NCBI GenBank assembly: GCA_950295325.1 | Contig: OX485804.1 | Coordinates: forward strand, 28,024,001-28,088,000 | Length of the DNA stretch: 64,000 bases | From: Polytrichum commune | Taxonomy: Eukaryota > Streptophyta > Polytrichopsida > Polytrichales > Polytrichaceae | Reading direction: 5' to 3' | Part shown: one piece after another, positions 23,521 to 33,734 of the stretch | How the letters are laid out: each line of letters begins with the position of its first letter | Position numbering within the stretch: the stretch's first letter is position 1 | Program-made: the position numbers and the translations under genes | Notes under the pieces: generated by a model | What the model saw: only the letters and a program-made list of their open reading frames with translations | The model's database searches: none | Told to the model about the DNA's origin: nothing

Positions 23521-24741
23521 TTGTCATGAATAATGTGGTAAAATTTCATATGTGAAAGGTACACAAATTTTATATTAACTATGTACTTATATTTGTGTGG
23601 GACATACCATATAAGGATTTATTACCTTTATAATGATATTTTGGGGGTCAAGGAGTGTTGTATTAACAATGTCAGTCATATTATTTTTATCAATGTCAAG
23701 TAAGAGTATATTTTCATTTTTTTCCCTATATAATAAAGTTTCTAACCCATAAATATAACTAAATTCTAAACTTGGTCAGGCTTGTATAAATTGTGTATAC
23801 AGCCATATATATTAAGACCGCGCCTCCTTTGAGGGTTAACTATGACTAGTTGCAAGATGTATTTCACACATTTTAGCGCCTATTACATTGAGAACAAGGA
23901 TATTCAAATCACTAAGAGGTGGTCCCACACAGCCACCGTTCCAGACTGTTGATGGTCATAGTTAACTCTCTTTTTGGGAGAAGGTGCATTGATAACAACT
24001 ATAACCACAACTACACTCTTTAAGTTGAGAGTAGTTGCAACAGTGAGTAGTACTTTCTCTGGTTCTAATCTGCTTGTAGTCACTATGTGACAGCCGGAGA
24101 GAACTTCAAGGCCAAAGCACGGGAGAAGATGCACTTACTTTCTGTGTACTACTGAGAATTCATTATATACATGAGCTTTTTTATCTGTATCATTGTCTCT
24201 CTGTGGCCCATGTCAATTCCACTTTGGGAACATGCATTGCAGCCTTACATATCCATGGCACCCATTCACATGCACTAGAAATCAATAAATAATATGAACT
24301 TAATTGACTTAAACTATTGACCCTTTGCCCATTTCTAGTCTTTGGCATCCATAGCAATCATTCGCTTGTATTAAAAGCCACTCCAAATATCAATCAGTCC
24401 AGAATTACTGTGGCTCACTCAACATGGTAGGAGATTGGCAACCCACACTTATGGCAACATTCGGTGTAGTGTACTGACTGATCCAGAGGAAAATCAGCCA
24501 GAGGAGCAAAGAGCAGATGGTCATATGTGGCATATCTTTCAGTGCCACAAACACCCTTACAACATCTTCAACAACCACATTTAAAAAGAAAAGAAAAAAC
24601 ATTGAAGCCCTGCATTTGCTCACATGTCCTGAATGATGTCACCAAGATATCACATTTTTTCATGCTTATTTACAACTTCGAATTCAATTTTGCAAGCTGA
24701 TGGACAAATATACACAGAAATGCCATGCTATCTGCATGAAC
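23521..24741. other. Intergenic with a short shared repeat
   Basis: No gene is seen. A GGTTAACTATGAC motif near 23,835 and its inverse GTCATAGTTAAC near 23,955 form a loose inverted repeat. About 23,990-24,130 resembles 46,005-46,150: a CAACCACAACTAC stretch, then CTATGTGACAG, GAGAACTTCA and GGCCAAAGCA. This marks a small dispersed element, one copy of which lies in an intron of the transporter gene. Confidence 0.5.
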
Positions 24742-26649
24742 TTAGATGTATAATCTGCGCCAGTCATTCTCCACACCATCCGTCAGTGACACCAGACTGG
24801 CCACATCCTTGAGATTATGCTTTGTGTAGGTGAGACCAACTTGCTGCGCGACAACATCACCAAGAGTATGAAGCACCTGCACAACCAGCCCGTGAAAGTT
24901 AGGCTGATGCCAAATAATCACCACATTCTCAATACCTACTTCAAGTCATGTAATCAAATGGTTTGTCACATATAATCCGAAGTACCTCATTTGATTCATT
25001 GTCACTGACGACGCCTTGATTTCTTGGACCAAGCAACATAAGGGTTGGCAATCCCATGGCATGCACATAGTGAGACAGGTACGCCAAAAATGAGTCTCGT
25101 AGAGTGAATGTTGGAGGTAGCTTTGGGAGGTGGCCTGTTGTTTCACTCACAACACTATTCACCGAGGCTGCATAAATTTTGACGTTGTTGTTGGTTTTGG
25201 CATCCTCAGTCAAGACGGACCCCGGTGCCCGCGATATCATAGGAACAACAAGGCTAAAGGCAGGTGACTGAATTGGAGAATTTGCTAAGAGATACTCGAA
25301 AAGCTCATGTACTACATACGCACATGTGGTCCAAGAAATTTCCCTACGAAGTACAATCAACGAAACCTGCACACATGTCATGATGTTTATGAAATTGTTG
25401 GCAAGAGTTTCCAAATGCCATCAGGAATTCATTGAGATCCGTACAAAGGACATGTTGCAGATGTTGCTAATACCAACATCTGCTAGAAACTTTTAACAAA
25501 TACAATGCCATGCAGCTCTGAACAAACCTGTGTCACACCAGTCTTGTCTTTGAATTGAATAAGCTCAGTTGGAGCTCTTTCCTCACTTTTTTGGTCCTTC
25601 CAAGGAAAATTGCACACTCTGCACAGGATAAGTAGAGAACAACCAGGATTTCAACTGCTGCAGAGAGTTCATTGACAATCTGATTTCAAACACGTTCCAG
25701 ACCAAGAAGTTCAAATAAATCTAACCTAGCCTCTGCCGTTTATAAATTCATACTTTTCCAAGAGATGAAGCCATTGTAGACATTACCTAATATCTTTACA
25801 AAGCTACACACAGATCTTGCTTCATAAAAAGAGGTAGGCAACCTCAACCCATTTGGCCGGGATCAGACTTCACAGTCAGCAGAATTTTGCAGTCATTAGC
25901 TGTAAAGGGGAAAAAACTTCGCATATTGAGCACTTCCAGAGTGAGCAATCCTTTCAACCTTAACCCAGACTGTAAACCTACGATATCAGGAATCATTACT
26001 TGCTTCTATGTTCATCACCACAATATTGTTTGCTTTACCTCCTTTGAAGCTATATGAGAACAACTCCTATGGTCACTGTAATATGATTCCCTCAATAATC
26101 GGCTATCAAAGTATTTTGGGCCAATGCAACATGCTCATCTCGCACATAAAATCCAGATTTATCATAAATCTTCATTGCCCACCGAAACCCTGAATCCATA
26201 TCCATATATCCATCATAAATCTTCACGACCGTCTAAAGCCTTCAGAGGGTCATATCTTTGTCCACAATCGGTGGGCAATGAAGATTTATGATGGGTGTGG
26301 ATTTTATGTATACGATGAGCATGTTGCATGGGCCCAAAATACTTTGAAAGCCGATTATCAAGAGAATCGTTTCACAGTGACCATAGGCTTCACTTCCGAT
26401 AATTCAGACTCAAGCAACAATCAGAATTCTCAGAAACAGATCATCAAGATAAGGAAATAATCTCAACACAGTTCACCCAATAGACATTTCAAGCATGATA
26501 GAAACGTGGAGGGGAAATCGTAACACTTACACACGCTTAAGGGCAGATGATTCCGGGACAAGACCTTCCGCAAGGTGTACTGTAGTGCCCTTGCCTCCAT
26601 CATACAGGATGACCACCTTCTCACCGAGCTCTTCTGTTGGAGCTCCCAT
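24742..26649 (-). CDS. Small three-exon gene of unrecognised function
   Basis: Exons in transcription order are 26,649-26,533, 25,366-24,986 and 24,876-24,742. All junctions are in phase 0 with GT...AG borders, giving a protein of about 210 residues. It starts MGAPTEELGEKVVILYDGGK and ends GVENDWRRLYI. The middle exon encodes SLIVLRREISWTTCAYVVHE, a variable centre, and LRDSFLAYLSHYVHAMGLPT followed by LMLLGPRNQGV. No signal peptide or clear membrane segment is seen. The layout (an N-terminal LIVL...SW start, a short acidic centre, a hydrophobic helical C-terminal half) is vaguely like proteasome assembly chaperone 1-type proteins, but no diagnostic motif supports this. An intact frame across three exons argues for a real gene. 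Its first intron holds a long inverted repeat (26,070-26,390). Confidence 0.6.
26070..26390. repeat. Imperfect inverted repeat, ~110-bp arms, inside an intron
   Basis: The left arm (about 26,070-26,182) and right arm (about 26,268-26,390) are inverted copies, for example CGGCTATCAAAGTATTTTGG against CCAAAATACTTTGAAAGCCG. The loop is about 85 bp. The right arm also has an open frame on the plus strand (GHIFVHNRWAMKIYDGCGF and onwards to a stop at 26,460). It may be a duplicated piece of some coding sequence. It lies antisense in the first intron of the gene at 24,742-26,649. Confidence 0.8.
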
Positions 26650-26954
26650 TGCCCAAGGTTGCTAGAACTCCACAAATAACTGTTCTTCGAATCGGTGCAC
26701 AAGTTTATGTTACGTTCGGGCGCCTCGAAAGCCAAATTACAAGAGATTTGGGGCGAGAAGGTAACTGGATTTCTTGTCAGCTCGTAGGTTCCAGATCCTT
26801 GGGTCCCGCAAGAAACTTTGCAAACTGAGTTCTCTAAACCCAAACCCTAACCCTAACTGGATCATAGAACTTAAAATCCAACCTAAAACCTGGCTTTTGC
26901 TTGGATAACCACTGACCTCACTGCTCAACTTTCAAATAATTCATGTCGAAGTTA

Positions 26955-27457
26955 GAGCCACTTCACACATGAGCCAAGAGCCGTGACCATGAAATTGTGA
27001 GAACCCAAAATTAAGTGTCCAAAGGCCGTCCCCAACACACCTCCAAAATTATGTAGTGCGGTCATGGACCTTTTAAGTGTAGCGTGAAGTCATATGTGAC
27101 TAGGCCCTCAACCAAATGCTATTTCAATGAATTTCTATTCATGCGGGTCCTCACACATGATAAAATAGAATAATTCAACGTGTTGTGAGTGTTTAGAGTG
27201 CCATGGACTCCTGGTTTTGTATTAGGCATGCCTCCAAGAGGTGGTTTTTGAAAATAGTTCAAGTGACCATGAAACATGATCCATCTCGATGCCATGTAGG
27301 AATCCATGTAGACTTTACATCCATCTTGCATTCACATACTTTGTTGGTCCCTCAAGCGTAGTGTGAAGCAAACTTGGACCGGCTCCACCTTTCCCACCAA
27401 TGAGAGTGCTTGAAGTGTAATGGTCACGGGCTCTTAGTCTCGTGTGTGAAGTGACCC
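26955..27457 (+). mobile_element. Tourist-like MITE (family T1), 503 bp
   Basis: The ends are GAGCCACTTCACACATGAG and CTCGTGTGTGAAGTGACCC. The flanking trinucleotides are TTA (26,952-26,954) and TCA (27,458-27,460), a slightly decayed TWA-type duplication. Length and internal sequence match the copy at 62,454-62,956. It lies about 300 bp upstream of the start codon of the minus-strand gene at 24,742-26,649, so it may sit in its promoter region. Confidence 0.85.
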
Positions 27458-27507
27458 TCAATTGCCTGTACATATAACATAATGCTCCACTCCAAACATC
27501 CATATAA

Positions 27508-28094
27508 GGGGTTGTTTACATCATGGACCATGAAGTTGTCCCATCTCAAAGGGCAGTTTTTCATGGTCACATTTTCATGGTCTAATTTCCAAAAAATGCA
27601 TTTTTGAAGCCTTTGGGCCCTTGACTAGGTGTAAACCAAACATGGGCCAAGAGAAGTAACCATTCACCAAAAATTGGATGTGCTTAATTTTTTTTAATAT
27701 ATACATCTAAAAGGGGTAATTTTGGGAATTTTCTTCATGTTTGACCTTCTCACCTTCTTCTTTTTCTTCTTTCCTCGTAATTTTACTATGGAAACATTTG
27801 GCAACACCATAAATTTAAATTTGTGAAAAAAAACAACATTTCTCTATCATGGTCCCTTGACATTTGCAGCAAAAGCATCTCTTTTGCCTTTCCCACTGCA
27901 AAACCCATTGGACCATGACAGTGGATAATGTAGGCCTTAATATAGGCCTTTTGGGGACTTGAAGTTCCATGGTCACTCTTACATCTTATTCTCTTCTGGA
28001 TGTAACCTAAGTGGTCCTGAGACAAGTTCAATGGTGAATCACATATCTTAGAGGAGCAAGGGACGACTTCACGGTCCATGATGTAAACAACCCC
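27508..28094. mobile_element. MITE of family T3, 587 bp, with ~35-bp TIRs
   Basis: The left end GGGGTTGTTTACATCATGGA (continuing CCATGAAGTTGTCCC) is matched in inverse at 28,060-28,094 with about two mismatches. The flanks are TAA on the left and TAC on the right, so a 3-bp target duplication is plausible but decayed. There is no coding capacity. Only 50 bp separate it from the T1 element to its left. Confidence 0.82.
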
Positions 28095-28799
28095 TACGAA
28101 ATATTGTATGTGCAAGTCACATCTTTGCAAAAATAAATAAATAAATAAAATCTCCAAGTCATTTTTTAATATGCTCCAACTACTCACATGACATGTGGCA
28201 CTTAATCGATGCCTCGTTTGATCCACACGGAAGGTAGAAACTAATGACCCACATAAACATGGCCCAAGACTTGTGGCACTCAAGTAAGTTGAAAGTGAAA
28301 ACATTGGGAGCCCTTATAGTTCATAGAATTCTTTTAGTTTCATGTTTGACCTTAATTTTAGCAAAAGAAACCCTAACTTAATTAGTGAGAATATGTTGGG
28401 ATGAATCAACCATAGACTTATAGTGGGATAAGTATTTGCTAGACCCCTTTATTTATGAGTGCCACAAATCCTAAATCCTAAAATGGTGGACTATGCAGTT
28501 TATGATGATGGTATAGTGGATGGGCATAGAACACAAAAACCCACCAATTTTAGTCAATGCCAATGAAAAAACGTGTACATGCACATGCACCTTGCAAGCC
28601 ACACATCTTCACCCCACTAAATAAATGAACAACAATGAATAACCATTGGAAAAATTATGGTTTAAATCTTATTTTTCCATCTAGTTCTTAAAATCTAGAT
28701 CTCATGATCTCAAATGCTTTGCTATGCTCATACGTGTTAATAAGTGTTTTGCATTAACCACTCCTCTTCTAGGTTGAGTGGTGTGCATGTAGCAACATG
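28095..28799. other. Intergenic, nothing recognised
   Basis: AT-rich sequence between a MITE and a decayed transposase. No coding region or clear repeat was seen. Confidence 0.5.
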
Positions 28800-29250
28800 T
28801 TTGAATGAGTGACTAACAACTTCAAAAGTGGGTATGCGTTGTCACCAACTATGTACACCATAAAATGTATATTTGTAGGTAGTAATAAAGGATCGCGGGT
28901 CAACCCTTCCATTCAACAATTCATTACATTCCAAGTTGTGGTTGTCATGCATATTGTCATGTACACATATGTTTATAATTGCAAAGTGACACTCATAATC
29001 AACAACACCTTGTAGGTGTATAGAGAAAGTCTTCATCATGTTGCAATGGTCCTTGACAAGTTTTGTATCAAGAGGCGCCTTAACTTTTATGCGACTCTTG
29101 TCAATTGCACATATGCAATTAGGTAGCCATTGCTTAGACTATAAGCCCAAGATAATTGATCAAGCCTCATGCCAGTTGGCCAACAAATAACATGGCTAAC
29201 ACTAAACAGATGCAAGGCATGACCAATCGCAAGATGTCATGGACAATTAA
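28800..29250 (-). pseudogene. PIF/Harbinger transposase (DDE_4 nuclease) remnant
   Basis: On the minus strand from about 29,140: QWLPNCICAIDKSRIKV, then FSIHLQGVVDYECHF, then MHDNHNL, then after a frameshift near 28,845 VYIVGDNAYPLLKLLVTHSN. These are the Harbinger nuclease blocks in their usual order: CIGAIDGTHI with the first catalytic Asp, the NLQGVVD strand, the HD motif, and GDxAYPLLPWL with the third acidic site. Stops upstream (around 29,150-29,190) and the frameshift show it is inactive. The window also carries many Tourist-type MITEs with TAA/TTA duplications, which Harbinger enzymes mobilise in general. No link between this copy and those MITEs can be shown. Confidence 0.82.
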
Positions 29251-29289
29251 TTGAACGTCTCTTCCAATTAATTGCAAAAATCAATATTT

Positions 29290-30660
29290 TTATTAGTGAA
29301 TACCAATTTAGGTGTTTGTTGTCGGAGAGCCTTTGTTAGTCGTTTGTTCAACAACATACATGCCAACTTGATAGCCTCCGACCACGATGTTTGAAGAAGG
29401 GAGCTTTGCAAACACACACAATTAGTTGTTTGGACTAGGGATATGTTTTCCATGTTGCAACATCATTGCTCTGTAGGGTATATATTGGTTGAGTTTTCTC
29501 ATGTCGAATTCCTTGACCTTCAAGATAATTTCAAACTGTGTCAACATGTATTCGCAACCATTATCATTTTTGATGGTCTTGATTTTCTTGCTAGTTGAAT
29601 GTTTTACTTGGGTTTTGAATTGACGAACTCCCCAATAACCATACCTTTGTCTTGATAAACCCAACCCACATTTTTCAACTATGATCATCAATGAATGTAA
29701 CAAAGTACATGGCACCATTGTGTAAAGTAACTTTAAACATGCCACATGCATCACTATTTATTATCTCAAACAACTCACTAGTTGTTATTTCACTGTGTGA
29801 GAACTTATTTTTGGCTCGCCCACCCTCTCGACATGTTTCATAGACCAATTTACTTTAGCTATACGAGGTAGTCCTTTGACAAATTTTTATTTGGACAATT
29901 CATGCAATGGCTCAAAGTTCAGATGTCCTAACCTCCTATGCCACAATAAAGCTAACTTGGTATCCTCTGACATGTAACCTTCACTAGCTATGATGCATTT
30001 GGCATGTAACTTATGCAAACCTTTGTTTTAATGTGTACTCTTTTGCAAGCCACTTTGATGGTGTTGAGGTATTTGATAAGACATGTGTTCTCGATAAACT
30101 CTGCAAAATATCCAAGATAAACTAGGCAACAAACATATGAGAGATTTTTGACATACTCCAAGAACATACAACACATTTGGTATACTCTTTATTTCTTCCT
30201 CAAGGAATTATACGAGTACACTACCTTGTCTAGCCACCTTGTGCAACTTCCACAAGTTGCTACCATGTTGGAAACTAAGGCACACGGTTTCATGTGAACT
30301 AATGATTTTAGGGCTACCAATAATATATTGGGTAGCTCCATAATCGAGCACCCATAGGACACCCATGTTGGTTTGTCCTTCTCAACACAAGTGTTTACTT
30401 CAAGCTCAAAGGAATTGATGTATACAACCTCAAATTCAACAAGATAGGACTTTAATACTATGCTAGGAGTATCACTTACTTTGCTATCCAAGTTGTTAGA
30501 TTTGCTCCTTCCTTTGATATTTTTTCCTTGAAAATCTTATTGTTGAGACTCTTGAGTCTATTCTCCAATGCCTTCAATTCATTAATAGTTTGTTTCAGTG
30601 ATATTCTTTGATGTAGTGTCTTGGCTTGTGACAAAAGTGACAAGTAGGTTCTTTGTCATG
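29290..30660 (-). pseudogene. Ty1/Copia gag-pol remnant (zinc knuckle to integrase)
   Basis: Read on the minus strand, about 30,650-30,600 gives a zinc-knuckle-like CHFCHKPRHYIKEYH. This is followed by a protease-like WVLDYGATQYI segment at about 30,350-30,310. About 29,650-29,480 gives an integrase-core stretch (FKTQVKHSTSKKIKTIKNDN, GCEYM, then FDMRKLNQYIPY). This is the Copia order. The frame is broken repeatedly by stops, the last Cys of the knuckle is replaced by His, and reverse transcriptase and LTRs were not found, so it is a truncated relic. Confidence 0.72.
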
Positions 30661-32128
30661 TTGTCTTCGATGTGAGTTTTGTTGCCCTTTTTTTAGACGT
30701 TTTTGAGTTCATATCAGACTTATATGTATGTTTGTGCTTGTGTTGCTTCGCCGCCATCTTATGGTACAACTTCTTTAAGTATCCAATGTTTTTTTGTTTT
30801 TTTTTCCTTTCATCTCCTTTGTTAGTCTCTCAGAGTCATGCTTCGATATGTTCTACCTCTCACCCCCTTGCTCCAAACTATCCACTCATTATTTTCCAAC
30901 CTCATAAGACCTTGCCCTAATATGGTTTTACTTTGTTCTCCCCACCCTAATCTATCCTCGCGTTGTCTACCCTTAATCTAATCTAAACTCTTGTTACCTC
31001 GCCTTGTTTTATTATGATAATTTATGAAGACCCAATCTAAACTATTTTCATGATCTAAGGCCTAGAGTAATCTCACATCCACACCCTTACATTAATCCCC
31101 TCTTGCCATCACTAATTCCTCACCCGATCTGATATATATCTTCTCACCTATTGTGTTCTAACCCCACACCTCTTTTGTCAATCTCTCGATCCGATGTCAT
31201 CTACTTTCCAATTCAAAACTTCCACCCTTGGGTATTTTCTCATCCAGACCCTTACATTGAATTTCCCCATGGCAACTTTGAATCCTGAATCGAACTGATC
31301 TACTTCATGATCTAACATTTATGGTACTAATTTTGATTAAAATATTTGCTCCTCAAAGCCATCCCAAAACTTAAATGTTACAACAAGTCATTCTCTGTTG
31401 CATAGGTCCTTTGTTTGTGCCTGAGAGCCTTCCAACGTTCCTTCCGCTATTGCTTCAAATTGTTCAGATCCATCGTTACACCAATATGAGAAAAAATTGT
31501 ATATTGATGTGCACCTTGTTTGTCGTTTACACTTGACTTGGATGTTGCGCCTAGGAGCCTGATCCAGTCTCTACACACCAGTGTGCACACTTCCAAAGGA
31601 TATTGAGGATTCAATCAAGAATTTGAGTTGGCTACTGGTTGCGTTGTGCACCATAGCTTTGACAACTGTTTGTGCCATCCTGCCCTTTTTTCAAAAAACC
31701 TTGCTAGATGTAGATTTCCTTGCACTTGCAACTTTGATTTGGGTTAATGCACATGAAAATCTACCATCTACACATAGCTTTTTTGAAAACAAGAACATGA
31801 GAAATGTGCACTTGTTGGTTCAATACATTCATGGCACACCAGTTACATAGTTTTTTTTGGGTAAAAAAATGAAATTTTAATCTTGTTTTTAGTTTGGCTA
31901 CATAGGTTTGAGAATAATTTCTTTGAACAAACAATAGTGGATATTTCAATGCTTGGAATTGTGAACGTGGTAGTCTATAATAGAGGGCTTGTGGTAGCTT
32001 AGTTTCATCGTGTTACACTATCTCTAAATTATTAAATTCTCAAGGTAACATTTCCTCAAAAGTTTGAAAAGTGTATCATGAGCATAAATTGACATGGTTA
32101 CGATTGAAAGACAACAAGATTTTTATTT

Positions 32129-32165
<37 letters not shown>

Positions 32166-32759
32166 AGAGAAAAAGCCAACCCAACCAACGCCAAATGAAT
32201 TAAAACCAAGAAAATGCGCCCACATCAAGGGGAGGCGGGGCCCCATGGGTGTGAAACAACACCACGTAAAGAGTAACAAACCATATGTGAGCCCAAAACG
32301 GTGCCCACATGTGTGGTTACCCTCAAAAGTTATTAGGATTTGTTCCTTTTTATTGTGATTGCTATTTCAAAACTAAAAAGAGTGTAACCCTTGGGTTTAG
32401 TGTGTTTTTGTGTTAACAAGTGAATTACGTCACTTGTGTGTTGAGAAAGGGTTAGTGTTAATTAGATTTAGTTAAAGTGATTGTAGTTAGTACTTTTGCT
32501 ATTCGGGAAGGGAATGTGAGCTTTGAGCTTTAAGGATGGGTTAGGTGCCCGAATTGGGCTTGGAAGCTGGCCACATTGGGACCGGGGGTTGATTGAATTA
32601 GGCTGTAGCCTTGTTAGAATCAGGTAAGGGGTAAGCCTTGCAGGGCGGAGAGAACACTGGATTTCCGGGATGGATCAGCTGCGAGGTAGTCAGGAGCGGC
32701 AGCTCGCTGCGACGAAGTTTTTTTTTTTTTTTTTTTTCCCCCGGCACTTAAGCATCTGC
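30661..32759. other. Intergenic, no gene recognised; TA microsatellite and poly-T
   Basis: Pyrimidine-rich sequence at 30,670-31,300, possibly more decayed retroelement. A frame at 31,581-31,850 has hydrophobic stretches but no known domain. A (TA)n microsatellite lies at about 32,132-32,162. A run of about 20 T is at 32,719-32,738, just before the minisatellite, and could be an inverted poly-A tail of a retroelement on the minus strand. Confidence 0.5.
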
Positions 32760-33045
32760 GAAATGGGATTGAAGGTCGAAGGAGCAGCAGAGAGCTCGGA
32801 GCTCCTGAAATGGGATTGAAGGTCGAAGGAGCAACAGAGAGCTCGGAGCTCTTGAAATGGGATTGAAGGTCGAAGGAGCAGCAGAGAGCTCGGAGCTCCT
32901 GAAATGGGATTGAAGGTCGAAGGAGCAACAGAGAGCTCGGAGCTCTTGAAATGGGATTGAAGGTCGAAGGAGCAATAGAGAGCTCGGAGCTCCTGAAATG
33001 GGATTGAAGGTCGAAGGAGGAATGCCCAGAGAGCTCGAAGGCTCC
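32760..33045 (+). repeat. 47-bp minisatellite, six copies
   Basis: Units start at 32,760, 32,807, 32,854, 32,901, 32,948 and 32,995. Each reads GAAATGGGATTGAAGGTCGA, then AGGAGCA, then a GAGAGCTCGGAGCTC block. Copies are almost identical apart from AGCAG/AACA and CTCCT/CTCTT variants, with a degenerate seventh copy after 33,040. The unit length is not a multiple of three, so it is unlikely to be coding even though frames stay open on the minus strand. Confidence 0.95.
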
Positions 33046-33734
33046 TGGTAGGGGATTAGAGGTTGAATGCGGAGGTTCCGGGCTCGGAGTGAGCCCCCTT
33101 GGCCGACTGCTGGGTTTTTGGGCGGGCTGGGAGAAGCTCCTGGATTCGGAGAAGGTCCCTGGTCGCCGAAGCTATGACACCTGCACTGGCACTAGTGACG
33201 GGCAGTGACGGGCTGGGCCCCGAGCCAAACAACGCTAAATCACGGATTAACCACCAAGACTAAGATTGACTTAGGGCGGGGGGTTGGTAGTATTAATACT
33301 ATATTATATTGTGGGCTAGTTAATTAGGCTAAAGGCGAAGGATTAAAACTAGGAAAATAGATTATTAGGGAATTAGGGGGCCACCAAGGGCAAGGTGGTG
33401 ACATTAGGGAGTAGACCTTAGGTGGGGATTTGTGTGTGGGGTTGTGAGAGAGTGTAGGAAGAGGGTAATAATAGAGAAGAGCATTTTTCAATGCTTGTAC
33501 TCCTATTATGGAATAAACCAGTGTGCCAATATTGATGTGGAATGCGGTGGAGGTTGATGACGTCTAAGAAATAGAATGTTGTAAGCAATGAATGTGAGCT
33601 ACAAGCCCCCACCCGGATTACGACGCATAAGGGTGGGAGTTTGGCCTCACACCATACCTCCAACAAGGACAACCCACCAAGACACCGAGACCGCCCCGGG
33701 GAGAGGGCTAACCCACCTATCTGCATTGTTGTTT
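33046..33734. other. 3' flank of a minus-strand LINE, nothing else recognised
   Basis: GC-richer sequence between the minisatellite and the end of the LINE ORF2 remnant. It could include the LINE 3' untranslated region. No gene is recognised. Confidence 0.4.

Noticed and set aside
29290-30660. Complete Copia element
   Set aside because: No LTR pair, no reverse transcriptase and many stops; only a partial relic can be supported.
32620-32975. Protein with 16-residue repeats on the minus strand
   Set aside because: The frame stays open only because the 47-bp unit lacks stops; the period is not a multiple of three, so the peptide changes at each unit.
32760-33045. CRISPR-like regular repeats
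   Set aside because: Units are directly adjacent without unique spacers, and the DNA is eukaryotic; the same applies to the 77-bp and 131-bp arrays.
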